From: Chaenocephalus aceratus
Taxonomy: Eukaryota; Chordata; Actinopteri; Perciformes; Channichthyidae
Length of the DNA stretch: 64,000 nt
Direction: 5' to 3'
Assembly: GCA_023974075.1 (NCBI GenBank)
Contig: JAMFTG010000746.1
Location: 1 to 64,000 of the forward strand
The notes under the pieces were generated by a model, which was not told the DNA's origin, searched no databases, and worked only from the letters and a program-made list of their open reading frames with translations. The translations under genes were made by a program, and so were the position numbers. Shown here piece after piece: positions 1 to 49,050 of this stretch (position 1 is its first letter; each line of letters starts with the position of its first letter).

Positions 1-204
1 CCTTTTATTTAATAGATGGTGATATAAAACTCCTCATTAGTGGCGGATGATTGAACAGCCATCAGTGCATCATTGGTCCGCTCTCACAGATCATAAACAC
101 ATCCCAAACGTTGTCACATGATCAGTGGTAAAACAGGAAGTAGGTAACCTAGGGGAATCTGGAGGGAGTCAAAGTGAAAGTAAATCACTCTTCCTGTGTT
201 TCAG

Positions 205-36588
<36,384 letters not shown>

Positions 36589-36682
36589 GAGACCCCCCCC
36601 CCCCCCCCAACACCCCTCAGCCAGCTGCTAACACCACCACCACCACCCTTTAACCCAGAGGACCAGGAACCACACGTCTGTT

Positions 36683-36722
<40 letters not shown>

Positions 36723-39700
36723 GTGGTCTTCTCTTGAGGTGCAGTCAAACCTAATATGCAATTGGATCCATTCCTCCATCCTGTCGTGTAAAGCACTCTA
36801 CAAGGTCACGCAGATCCAAAACAACACAATCTGGCCGTTTAAAGAATCATTTAACCCTTTAAAACCATAACAATTATATAATCTTAAAGCATGGGAATCA
36901 TATCGCAGTATAAAACACCATATCACGTACCGCTGTGACCTTGTAGAGGAACCTTCCCTAAAGAATGATCACAGACTTCCTGTTTGGTTATTCCTCCTTT
37001 TCCTCTTTTTTTTTTTTTTAAATATCCGTTAGATTTTTATGAAGGAAACACACAAGGGAAAAAAAAAAAAATCTAAATTCTCAAAGAGTGCAATGCTTGT
37101 GTACTACAGTACAAACCGAAACGTTCTGGAAAAAGGGTCTCGATTTAATTCCATAGTGTACTTTAAAAAAACAAAAACGGCATTTTAGGACAACTTGGTA
37201 AACGCTGCTGAATCCACACATGCCGACTTCCTGTTTTAGAGTACGTGTTTGTTAAAGCTAGAATGTTTCTAAGCGTATAACTTATGACCAAAGTTGATCA
37301 ACACTATTATGGCTATAAATTATTTATTTGAGATAAAGTGTACTGTACAGAGAAAGACAATAGATCTCGATATACCTCGTCAATCGTTTAGCAGCTGCTC
37401 TTTCCCCAGGGTCGAGGAGAAGCCGTAGGATAGAGACCGAGGCCTTTGACTCTAGAGGAAGGCTCCATAGTGATATCTGCCAACAACACCTCATCAAACA
37501 TCGTTTAGCACAGAACGTGAACAAGCCATTTCAATTTCCCATCTCGTTTCAACAGTGTTTCAGAGCGGCCTCAAAGAGAGGCGTCAGATTTCTGTTTTGT
37601 TTTTTTTTACGGCACTTTTTGTTTGATGTCTTTGTGGTCAATTCAAAACAGAAAGTAATGTCTGCTACGTTTTATTGGGCAGTTTTCAAGCAATATTTAA
37701 TTTATTTTGGCCGTTTTCTTTTTGTTATGAATAGACAATCACTGTCACAAAGGGCTTTTGTTTCCCTGGAATGTGTTTTCTTTTTATTATCTCATGAAAT
37801 AATTAACCTAAAGACTAAACGAATGGCTCTGTGTGTGCCGGGCATTTTACTGTCAGTGTCAACGCGAATGCACTGGATGGCCTTTTACGGCGTCTCATGA
37901 AATGCCTTTTTGACCCATGCCTTCCTAACACATCGTTTCAGTTGGAGCCCTGAGGATCTCACACACACACACACCTTTTTACAGCGTTGTTGCACCCGTA
38001 GAAAAAACTCAAAAAGCCGGCGTATTAATTGAATATGTCCGTGACAGGGAGCTGCTTTCCCTCCCAGCGGCGAAACAGGGATCTTCGCTGAGGCCTGTTT
38101 TTAGATTTCAGGAATAGCAGAAATCCAAATATGTGCTTTTTTCTTTTCGTCGTCTCCTCATCCCATTTCCCTCTGGTACTAAAGATGATTGTATCGGACC
38201 ACTAGAGCTGTCAGTTTGTGACTTTATATATATGCTATTTGTTTTTTAAACCATGTGCTGGTGGTTAGATGACACTGATTCAGATCGGCCGGTAATAAAG
38301 AGGCACAATCTGCAAACATGAGGCGACTGGATGAGAGACGAGGACCTAGGGGAAGACCCCGCGATTTATCAAAACTGACTGAAGTCCATTTTTAGAGCAG
38401 AAACCGGCTTCGTTTACATGCACAGAATGATCTGTTTCATGCACTCATTACAGAACAAGACCATAAAGGAAGCTACGTTTGAATTATTATGAAAAGAACA
38501 TGTTTAAAAAATGAAGAAGATAAAGAGAAAATACTTACTGTGAATATAAATATCCAAAAAAACAGTAAAAATATGACTTTATTCTCAAAACGCGAAATAA
38601 ACCTTCCTCTCTTTCCTCTTCAAGCCCCGCCCCGTGGACGCCTTGTTAAAAAGGCCGCTGCTAATCTCCAGGTGTGTTTCTCCTTCAGACCCAGACCTTT
38701 CTCTCGGGCTTGCATTTTACAATTAAACCGGCACAAAGTCGGTCACAAACGGACCGAGAAGCGTCTAAACGAGTCCCAGAAACGCCCCGAGTAATATCCG
38801 CCTTTCATTGGAAGATGCACCAAGGCTTGATTTTTAATATCCAAACATAATATATGCTCGATGTAATCCTCATACGTGTGATATTTGTGTGCATGTAAAC
38901 GCGTCGTGGATTTGCTGCTGAAATGATGCCGAGCCTTTTGGGTCTCTTGAACAAAATATTAAATTCAGTTATATTATGATAGTTCTTATTAGAGATAGGT
39001 ACATGTGTTTGTTTGTAATCTCAGGATCTGTGCTGAAGCAGCAGGCAGAATTTATTAACCAATCAGATCGCAGCATTATATCGATTTGTTTTTGTGATGG
39101 GATGTTCCGTAATTTAATTTTCTTTGTTTGTTTTTGAAACCCAAATCCCACAGCACTTAATGATTAGATAGTGAAGCACGCACTTTAGTACATTCAGGTT
39201 CTAAGTGTGCAACATGGAGCATATGTCAGTGTGTACTTGTGTTTACATGCGTGTGTGTTGCTGCTGAATACAGGAAGGAAGGGTCGAGCATTGAAGTCGT
39301 ACTCAAACGATGCATTATTTAAAAAACGAAAGACAAAAAAAACCACTGCCCTCCTCTCGTTTCTTTGTGTTATATTTCAGGGCCCAAAATGAAAGTGACA
39401 CGGTGACGTTACCCAGCCTAAAAAGTCACTCAAAGAAATCTCTGCAGCTACGCACCCTTTGGTTGTTCCACAGTATTCTTATACATGCTTTTTTTATTTG
39501 TGTGAGTGATTGTGCATGGAGCGAGATCATGATTTTGTAAAGATTAGGGCTGCAGGACGATTATCTAAATCATCGCTTGGTGTTTTTAAAACGTCAGAAC
39601 ATACGAAGTTGTCAGATCAAGTATGACATGCTTCTTGTGTCACAGCAGGACAAATATAAAAGACAAGGAAGCAGAGTTTTAACATACGGAAGGGAAACAT

Positions 39701-40700
39701 GCTCACGACCCTCTGGGGTAGTGAAAATGTTGCTCAAAGATATTCACTCTCAAACAGAGAGACAGGCAGCGTGTAACCTGATATTTTCCTGTATGCAAAG
39801 TCACGATAATGTTCGATGATGTTCTCGTTGTTGCAGCTCTGGTAGCGGTTAAGCTAAACGGAGCGTCTACCTGGTGAAGCAATGACAGGTCCAACTGTAG
39901 CAATAGAGAGAGTTACCGTGTGCAGCACAAACATTGCACTGCCATCCGTTCAGGCCAAGTCGGAGCATAAATGCCAATGGAAGATTTCTAACAACGGGGT
40001 TTAAGATGTTCTAATAATGATGTTTGGTCACAAATGAAGGCCTGTTTGCCAAAATGCATGGAGAGGTGGACGAGGGGAGGGCCTCTCTTTATTAAAGCAG
40101 CAAAGGATTTATGCATTAGCCGTTTACAGTCCAATCTGAGCCATGTGACTGACGTGAATGTAGGGTCCGTTCAGTTCTCCATTTGTACGCGTAGATATGA
40201 CGCAGGTAGCAACAAACTCTCTACATATGTATACGTAGTAGTCTTCCTGCATTGATATCCTTGTTTTGTGTTGGAGAATAGGCTTGTGTAATATTCTATA
40301 TATTGTGTAGCGTACAAGGTGAACAAGTTAATATTCATCCATTCCATTGAGATTGCCTTACAGTAAAGAGGGACAAACAGTAGATCACACACTCGTCGTT
40401 TAATAGCCTATATTTGACAAAAATGCACCTAAGCTACACCCATTTAGTGCCATAGAAACCTTTATTTGCCTTTAGACATAAATCATACTCACATGGTCAG
40501 TAAATATTCAGAAGTAGGCAGGATTATCTGTGTTTGGAGCCGCATGTTTTTCCACCAGTTATTATATTAGTCAAAACTATATCAATATTTGCATGGGATA
40601 TTAAAATGCAAGTGTTCTGTTGAAATGCTAGAAGTCAGTTGTATAATTTGACTTTTTGTAATCCCTTTTGGTATTGGCAAAGCAATCCCTTGGTTGTGTG

Positions 40701-40731
<31 letters not shown>

Positions 40732-42034
40732 TTAGTGAGATATTGTGTGAGAAAAAAATAGTTGATGTCCAAAAAAAAGCATGGTATAGAATTGATTTGC
40801 CTCAAACGGATGTCTCCACACTGTGGGAGAGGGTTAGGGCCACATGAGAGAAACATTTTGGGATGGGGCAAAAGTTTAAAAAAAATTGAGTTCTGAAATT
40901 AAAGTCGAAATTCTGGAAAATAAAAGTCAAATTTCTGAGAAAAAAATGAAATTCTGTGAAAAGAGTAAAAATAGAAATTGATGTTTTTAAAAATTCTGAA
41001 AAAAGTCAAGATTCTGAAAAGAAATTAGATTTTAAAAATTGTGGGAAAAGTGGAAATTCAGTGAAAAAGTAAAAAATTTTAAAATAATGTTTAAGTTATG
41101 CGAAGTAACAATTCTGATGAAAAAAATCTTAAGTCAAATTTTTGATGAAAAAGTAAAAGTCATGAAAAAGTCACATTTCTGGGGAAAAAAAATTCTGGGA
41201 AAAGTTGAAAGTTATGCGAAGTAAACATTTTGGTGAGAGAGAGAGAGAAAAAAATTCAGATTATTATTTAAAGTAAAAGTAAATTTTCTGAGAAAATTCC
41301 AATTCCGGTCGAAAAAGTAAAGATTCTGAATAAAGTCGAAATTCTGGAAAATAAAAGTCAAATTTCTGAGAAAGAAAAAATGAAATTCTGTGAAAAGAGT
41401 AAAAATAGAAATAGATGTTTAAATATACTGAAAAAGTCAAGATTCTGAAAAGAATTTAGATTAAAAAAATGCCAAAAATGCCACTTTTCCCACAAAAGTG
41501 GAAATTCAGTGAAAAAGTAACAATTCAAAAATAATGTAAAAGTAAAGCGAAGTAAACATTTTGGTGAAAGAGAAAAATTCCGAAAAAAATTATTAAACTT
41601 TCTGTAAAAATTCCAATTCCGGTCAAAAAAGTAAAAATTTAGAAAAGTCAAAAACTGGGAAAGCAAAGATTCTGGGAAGTATTTTTTTCTCTTTAGCTCG
41701 CATATCAAAAGCCTTTCCTCATGTGTCCAAAACCCTCTTCCTTACGGTTCTTACTTGAAGTAAAACGGCAAATTTCAATTCAGCTCTCTTGATCCACTGT
41801 TGAGCCTTTTGCCTTAAAAAGCTGAAAATAAAATGACCTGGCAGTAAACGTGCGTCAGCTGTAGAGTTCTGCTACTCGTTGGATTGTTAAATAATACAAA
41901 TTAATGTTGGACACCTTTGGGTGTGAGGAGGGTTCGACGGTTGCCGGTGGTGCAGAGATTGTTAAGGATTTCGCCATATTTGCCACTGTGAATGAATGCA
42001 TTTCACTCGTACAACAATCAAAGTGGGCTCCTCC

Positions 42035-42165
42035 GTCACCCGGGGCCAAAGTGGTGTACCTCCGCCACCGGGCCTGGGGTCAAGTGGTACCTCCGCACCG
42101 GGCCTGGGGTCAAAGTGGTGTACCTCCGCCACCCGGGGCCTGGGGGTCAAAGTGGTGTACCTCAA
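42035..42165 (+). repeat. G/C-rich tandem repeat, about 36-bp unit
   Basis: About 3.5 units containing TCAAAGTGGTGTACCTCCGC and CACCGGGCCTGGGG, with small indels, in otherwise A/T-rich sequence. Confidence 0.85.
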
Positions 42166-43245
42166 ATACAGAAAAAAAAAGTCTGGAATTGTTGCTTCTT
42201 GTACAGCTATGCTAACAAAGAGTTAAACCTCGTGGTCCAGTGTAAATCCTGTAACCCGGCCGAAACCAGAGAGCTGTTAGATTAGATGCGTTTCCTACCT
42301 TTTGTTTCGTCGGCGCCTCTTCTTATCGGACCTGCAGTTTTTTACCTCATCGGTGTTGTTGCTGATTTCTCTCGTGACTTTTCAATATATGTCGGAAATG
42401 TAAAAACATGCACAAACAACGAACCCTTTTTTTTCTTTTGTAGACCACGTCTCTTCATTGCAGCCCGCAGAGGTCACACAGGGTGAAGGTAGCTCTAAAA
42501 CTTTACCTCTGGAAGTCAGAAAGACACTGAATTCGACTGTATGGCTAACGCTAGTTCGACCGCCTTCCCTTCCCGTTCGTCCCCCACCAGGAGTGTGAAA
42601 CACGGAGCACAGCGGTGGCATGGTGCCTTTTATTCGTTACTACCGAAAGGTACGGTCTTCCATTCGTACTTCCCAGAAGCCTTATAGTGGGAACAGGAAA
42701 TGACACTGACTACAGGCTCCGCCCCCCCTCCTCTCTGATCTGAAGATAAAACTCAGAATGAACCGCACATAGCTGATGCGATTTCTATGCTTTTGATCAT
42801 AGGGCACATCAACACATTTGAATAGATGGGGGGGGGTATAATAAAAACAAAAAAGCACAAATCCAAAGAAGGCACCAAATTTAGGGTTTGATTGTCATAA
42901 AAACACAATAACTGTAGAGCGACCGGCGTCGGAGGTCCTTCTGATTGTTCCTCTTCATCCCAGATCAAAGTGTGTTGTGACTGCAGACTGGATGTGTTTC
43001 CTGCTGTTAGAATGGCGGTAGTAGCTGCGTGCGGTGTCGATAGCGGTGTGATCAAAATAATAATCCAAGTGACGTAACCTTCGTTGTCGTGTAAAGGCAT
43101 GGATCTCTCAAGCTGACTTTGTTTTGTGGGAAATAGACAAAAGATAAAAAGTGCAATAACCTTTTGTTTATCGTTGCTTCCTTTGAGAAATATTTAATAT
43201 TCTGTTTGACACCAAAAGTCCCTGTCTGTAGCACATGAAGGATCT

Positions 43246-43279
<34 letters not shown>

Positions 43280-46241
43280 ATTTCATCTGAAAACTGTGAT
43301 TATAATATCGGACTTTTAAGAAGCGGCCTGCTCAGAGGAAGGACTGTGCACAAGTTGACTGATAGATTTGAGTAGGTTTGGACGTTGATGGTATTGTAGT
43401 TCTGCTTATAGCCGGTTCATTTGCATGTGTAGACGTGAATACGCATCCTCCTCCTCCTCGAATGAAAAATATTTAGACCTGCTGTCAGTGACGATACAAG
43501 GAAATATGAAATGCCTTATATTTGTTTTCAATGTCGAGCATTAAGGGTTCTCACCGTGTCCCTCCCTTTTCAGCGTGTACAGATAAGACGCTCTTGAGAT
43601 TTATATCTACTGTATAGCCCGTGTGTGTGTTTTCTGATGTGTTTCCTGATTGTGGTTTTAGAGAAAAAACATTCCCCTTTTTGAAAGTGCCGTTTGTTTT
43701 CACCAGCAGAGGAGGGGAACATGTATTTTCACGAAGGAAGACTGTCGAGCTGAATGACGCAAGGTATTTGTGCAGGTGAAATAATAAGGCTTCTGAAGCA
43801 GCACCTTGCGGACTTGTTCTCCCGGGGAAATAGTCCCACGTTACTCTCAAGCATATCAGACCATGTGTCCCTTCGGAGCCCCTTTGAATGTGCTATTAGG
43901 AGTAGCCTACTGTAGGAAAGGATGTCATTCTGCATGTTCTGTGACTTATTTCGGTAGCAGGTCGTCCCTTTCCCTTTCGTGTGTTTTTATGTTTAGTCCG
44001 CTTCACTGTAGACGGCGCCACCTCATTGCAACTTACGAGCTATTAAACAATCCTCACAACTGGACTGAGGGCAGCCTTAAATCATCAACAAGATAATAAA
44101 GGGTTGCCTGTTTTTACTTTGAGTGGCTTATCGGGGGGATTTAAAAAGGGGGGAGGGGCTGAATCAGGGCATGTGATGAGTTACAATCAAACAGTGCAAA
44201 GAGAAAACATTTCAAATTGAGACTTGGCTCGTCCGACCTACATTCCAAAGTCCATTTTCATTTCTCCGCCGATCAAGGATTTTTTTAGCTTTTGCTGGTG
44301 AATGAAGTGCGACGTCGATGACAGGGTTCCCTACTTTTTAACGCTGATTACCTCATTTACAAATCTGCAAATATCCTGCTCTACTGTGTGTAATAAAGGA
44401 GTCGATGCCATCACCAGCACCTGTGATGACGACAGGACCAACGGAGTTAGAAACGACAGCGTAGAATCGACCGGGCGGGAGACATGGGGTTCAGACGACA
44501 TCTTTACAATTATTTTGTGAGGCCGCTAAGATGGCTTCAATATCCACCGCTGCTGCACCAGTCTGCACCCAGAGGCGTAGAGAGGGGGGGTGCTATTTGA
44601 GATGTTGTGGTCAAATATATGGCGGCGTATTAGGGTCTGTGTAGGTGAAATAATAATTATAGATTGGGAGATGGATTCTCAACAAGATTTACGAAAATCT
44701 CTGAGAATAAAATCTACTTTTTACGATAAGTCGTAACTTTAAGATAAAAGTAAAAAATGTACGATAAAAAATTACTAGAAAAAGGCAGATATTTTCTGAC
44801 TCAGATTAAAGTTATTGGCACGAAAAACGTCTGATTAATATCGTTAATGCACAACAAAATATACGATAATCTCTGAGATTAAAATCTACTTTTTGAGTAA
44901 AAAGTCTTTGATTTCAAAGAAAAAATTCGTTTTTCTGTATTAAAAAAACAGATATTTTCTGATGGTCATAATATTTAGAGAAACAAAAACTCACAAATCT
45001 ACGAAAAGAATATTAAATATACCCTTAGATAATCAAGTCATAAATAAAAACTCATGAAAGTCTGAAAAATACTTGGAAAAGGTGTTTTTCTCGTAAACCT
45101 GTGAGTTTTATTTTGATGTTTTTGTTGTCTTTTTATGACTTCAATCTTATCGCCACCCGTCTCCCCTCTCTCCCTAATTTCAAGTATTATCATTCTTACC
45201 TCTAAAGCCACTAATACGCCATTGTACAGATCCATATCCCGCGTTATTTAACTAAATGAAATCTCCTAACGGCAGACTGGACGGCGGCCGCTGGCGTTTC
45301 TCCACGTTAGCATCACTTGCTGTTTTTCAGTAGCATTTCTCCTACCTCCATGTTTTTTGCCGCCTTGAGTATCGTTTGTCTCTCCACCTAATAATACAAA
45401 ATATTCACCGTACGGGATAACAGATTTATCATAAGCAATGGTAGTTAAAAACATAAAGTGTGCTTGGTTGTGCTGTATGTGTATATGTCTTATTTGACGT
45501 TGATTAAAAAAATATTTATGAGAAGCATTTATACGACAAAATACCACTGGAATGTGAAGCCAGACAATGTTATGATGCAGATTATGATGATAGTCCCCTT
45601 TAACATTCAGAGGAGTTTATTTCACCATGCATTGGCTTTTATTTGTATTTCTTTGCTTTGCCCCGTGTAGTTTGCATTACTCCGACGTTTACAGCTTCAC
45701 CGTCGCTCCCCGCAGGTGTAAAAGAAACAAATAACAAAACTGGTGGATTTGTATTTCTGTACGATGCCTTTCAACACATCTGTCCACTCAAAACCAAATT
45801 TTACAGGCGTCCGTCTCACTGCCCCCTTCAGTGTAACAGGGAGGGGGGAGGGGGGGGGCAGGAGGTGAAAGGTTTGAGGTTTACAACCCCCCCATTTAAC
45901 CCCTTAATCCAGAACACCCTCTTCCTGAAACCTCAAGCCGTTCATGATTTTTATTTAATTTTTGTTTTTTTGTTTCTTTTTTCTCGACAATGCAATCCTG
46001 AAAGCACTTTGCCTTGTTATTCCTTTGTGTGAACATGTGAATGATGATTTGTTACAAAAATGTTAAATATGTAAAAGATCATTCACTGTTTTGGAAAAAC
46101 CTGCATCTGTCTTTCTGACGTTAAAAGAAAAGGAAAAAAAACAATTTAGTGACATTAAAAACCTGAATCTATTTTATAAAATGTTTGCTGCAGCCAATTG
46201 GTCTTGTCATTCAGTATTGTGGCTTAGGGTTGTTTGTGTTG

Positions 46242-46247
46242 AATAAA
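46242..46247 (+). terminator. Candidate distal poly(A) signal of ankrd52
   Basis: AATAAA in GTTGAATAAAGTGCTATTGC; it is followed by T/G-rich sequence. No later signal before the repeat-rich intergenic zone looks better. Confidence 0.4.
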
Positions 46248-46259
46248 GTGCTATTGCTA

Positions 46260-48590
46260 AATATTCTGTCTGCGCTCTCTTCGTTAATTATACATACGCT
46301 GATTCTGTTGATCATTACAGACGCCCTGTTCTTCTTTTGGGGGTTTACTCTGTCCGGTGTCCCAACAGTCAATTAAAGAAGTAAATATGTAATAACGTTA
46401 GTCTCCAAGGCTCCTTTTAAACATTTCTCTAACAGTGTATGACATTAGTAGTATAATACTGAAAGCGGTGTGTTTTACTGCACTGTACATGAAGAAGCTC
46501 AACTAAGGACAAAGAATAAAATAACATAAATACAATAGTCAAAATTTAGAAAATATGCAAAAATCTGAGAAACACTCAAAATTCGGAAAAAGTCAACATT
46601 CTGAGAAAAAAAGAGTAAAATTATTCGAAGAAATTCTGAGAAAAATGTTAATTCTGAAGTCAATTTCTGAAAAAAATCTAAAATTCTTTCTTTAAAAGTC
46701 GAAATTCTGGAAGAAATTCAAAAAACGGATTCTGTGGATCATTACAGACGCCCTGTTTTTCTTTTGGGGGTTACTCTGTCCGGCGTCCCAACAGTCAATT
46801 AAATTCAATCAGTAAATATTTACCAACATTCATTTCCAAAACAACCAAAACCTTTCGTCTCCAATGTACATTTTAACATTTCTCTAACAGTGTATTATAT
46901 TAGTCGTGTTTTTAATAATTATTCATAGTCTACTAGAGCTGAAAGTAATCCTCCTGAGACCTAGAAAAATAATAGACAGCAATCTGAGAAAAAAGTCAAA
47001 CATCCGAAATGAAATTTTGAAAGTCCAAATCTGAAAAAGTCCAAATCTGAGATAAAGTAAAAAGTCTGAGAAAAAAAACTAAAAATTCTGAAAGACGGTA
47101 AATTTTTTCCCAACACTCAAATTAAATAGAAAAGTAAATATTTACCAACATTCAAAACAACCAAAACCTTTCGTCTCAAATGTATGTTTTAACATTTCTC
47201 TAACAGTGTATTATATAAGTCGCGTTTTTTTTCTACTGAAAGCTGTACGGAATTCAGAAAAATTGTTACAATTCAGACAAAAAGTCAACATTTTGAAAAT
47301 GGTCAAAATTCAGAGAAAATCCCAAAATCATGAACACATTTAAAAGTGTTGAAAGAAAAAGTAAATACTGGGAAAAATAACTATATTCTGAAAAAACTGA
47401 AGAAAAAGTCAAAATTCTGAAAAAGAAAATAATAATTTGACATTTTTTGGGTGTCGGAAACACACAGGTGTGAGAAGGTAGCTTGACGGTTGCCGGTGGT
47501 ACAATGCACAGCTTACATTTGTATATAAATATATATTTTTTAACATGTGAAATAATGTTGACACTGCTTTGTCCAAAAAAGATATGTATCAAACGCTTCA
47601 ACCTGCAATAACATTTTTGGGTGTCGGAAACATACAGGTGTGAGACCTCCTCACCACTATCATAATGTAAGACGAAACATAAAGGAGCATTACATCCTGA
47701 GGTCACATACAGGTGTGAGGAGGTAGCTTGACGGTTTTTAACATTTGAAATAATGCTTTGTGCAAAAAATATATGTATCAAACGCTTCAACCTACATTTT
47801 TCAAATGTTAAAAAATATATATTTATATACAAATGTAAGCTGTGCATTGTACCACCGGCAACCGTCATTACATCCTGAGGTCACAGACATTTTAATATTG
47901 CAGAAACCACCGACAGTAGATGCTGCTAGTTTTATTCTAAGAACAATTCAGAGACCAAGGATTGCCTGGAGTTGGATTATGTAAAAATTCAAACAAAAAT
48001 TCTGAAAAAAGTCAAAATTCTGTAAAAAAATCAAAAATTCTGAGAAAGTCAACTTTCTGAAAAAAATCTAATTCTGAAAAAAGTCAAAATTATATAAAAA
48101 GTCAAAATTCTGAAATCAAATCAGTATTCTGGATCACTGTACAACATATATGTATTGAAGGTTTCACCCTGCACGTCGCTGGAGCTGGATTTACGATCTG
48201 AACCACATGATGACGCTGCTGTCCCTGCAGAAAGATGGTGACATATTACAACTCTCGTTCTGCATGCAGTGCACCTCCTTCCTGTTCACCTGCTGCAACA
48301 TGCAGGGCATCACAACAGTGCCTGGCTGAAGAGGAGGCCTTTCATACCCGATGTGTTGGACATTAATTAATAAATGAAATTGGTGCCCTCTCAAATAAAA
48401 ATAAAATATGAAAATGAAAAAATAATTCCACTTTTTAATAAGATACCCACGTGACATTCTTTTTTGATTTATCATTTTGAAATTAAACATTGTTCATGTC
48501 ATACATACTGATATTCCACTGGCTTATAAATACATATTTTAGCCCTTTTTTGGAGTGAAACAAATACAGTTATTCATTTAGGACGGACCA
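46260..48590. other. Intergenic, degenerate ATTCTGAAAAAGTC repeats
   Basis: Runs of AAAATTCTGAGAAAAAGTC-like words fill 46,540-46,730, 46,980-47,110, 47,250-47,440 and 47,985-48,130. A duplicated stretch (ACAGACGCCCTGTT, then CAACAGTCAATTAAA) is at 46,316 and 46,744. No gene seen. Confidence 0.7.
47484..47867. repeat. Perfect 61-bp inverted repeat with 262-bp loop
   Basis: Arms 47,484-47,544 (starting TGACGGTTGCCGGTGGTACA) and 47,807-47,867 are exact reverse complements. Between and around them are two further diverged direct copies of TGGGTGTCGGAAACA...CAGGTGTGAG. A related GACGGTTGCCGGTGGTGCAG is at 41,937 in the ankrd52 3' region. Confidence 0.95.
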
Positions 48591-48604
48591 ATAAAAAAAT
48601 GCTC

Positions 48605-48780
48605 TTACTCTTTTACGTCATGACGTCATCGCCCGCACGCCTCGGTCCCGACGTCACGACACAGCGGTGTAGGATGTAGCTCAGGACGTGGCTAACGAGC
48701 TACTAGTTACAGTAGGACGTCAGGAAAATCAAAAACCTCGGGATTAGGATCTGTTTCATTACATGTTCAAGTAGGTATAC
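48605..48780 (+). promoter_or_regulatory. rnf41: Candidate rnf41 promoter and 5' non-coding exon
   Basis: A G/C- and CpG-richer island in A/T-rich surroundings has a perfect CRE palindrome TGACGTCA (48,621-48,628), an adjacent TTACGTCA (48,613-48,620) and GACGTCAC (48,650-48,657). A possible donor AAGTAG|GTATAC lies near 48,774. The first coding exon starts at 50,560 after an acceptor, so an upstream 5' UTR exon must exist; this is the best candidate. Confidence 0.4.
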
Positions 48781-48859
48781 CATTCCGTAATGATGTGTTC
48801 CCCTAAGGTGGTGGGTTGTGATGAGACATTTGTCGGTGTAGTTTCCTCAGACTGAGCTC

Positions 48860-49050
48860 TGTCTGGTTAGCTCGATGCTAACATCCAGAGGAAATCTAGT
48901 TAGCATGCTCGATGCTAACATCTATAGGAAACTAACGGGTATCTGGTTAACAGGCGTTAGCTCGGTGTTAGCTCAATGCTAACATCCATAGGAAATCAAC
49001 GGCTATCTGTTAGCATGTGTTAGCTTGATGGTAACATCCAGAACAAACCC
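48860..49050 (+). repeat. Degenerate GCTAAC-rich tandem repeat
   Basis: GATGCTAACATCC and TTAGCATG-type words with AGGAAATC spacers recur about four times, in the presumed first intron of rnf41. Confidence 0.7.

Larger units (their letters stand above)
36589..46260 (+). other. ankrd52 3' UTR region (end uncertain)
   Basis: No coding exon follows the ankrd52 stop for about 14 kb. Long 3' UTRs are known for ANKRD52. Poly(A) signals AATAAA occur at 41,827, 44,095 and 46,242; the first would give about 5.2 kb, close to what I recall for mammals, and the last about 9.7 kb. Contents include (TG)n at 36,686-36,724, 40,697-40,731 and 43,245-43,277. Degenerate ATTCTGAAAAAGTC repeats lie at 40,880-41,690 and A-rich sequence at 44,690-45,060. 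A G/C-rich tandem repeat lies at 42,035-42,165. Open frames here are short and unsupported. Confidence 0.6.

Noticed and set aside
36589..46260. Many 60-160 codon frames downstream of ankrd52
   Set aside because: None shows family similarity, splice structure or codon bias; they fit chance frames in a long 3' UTR.
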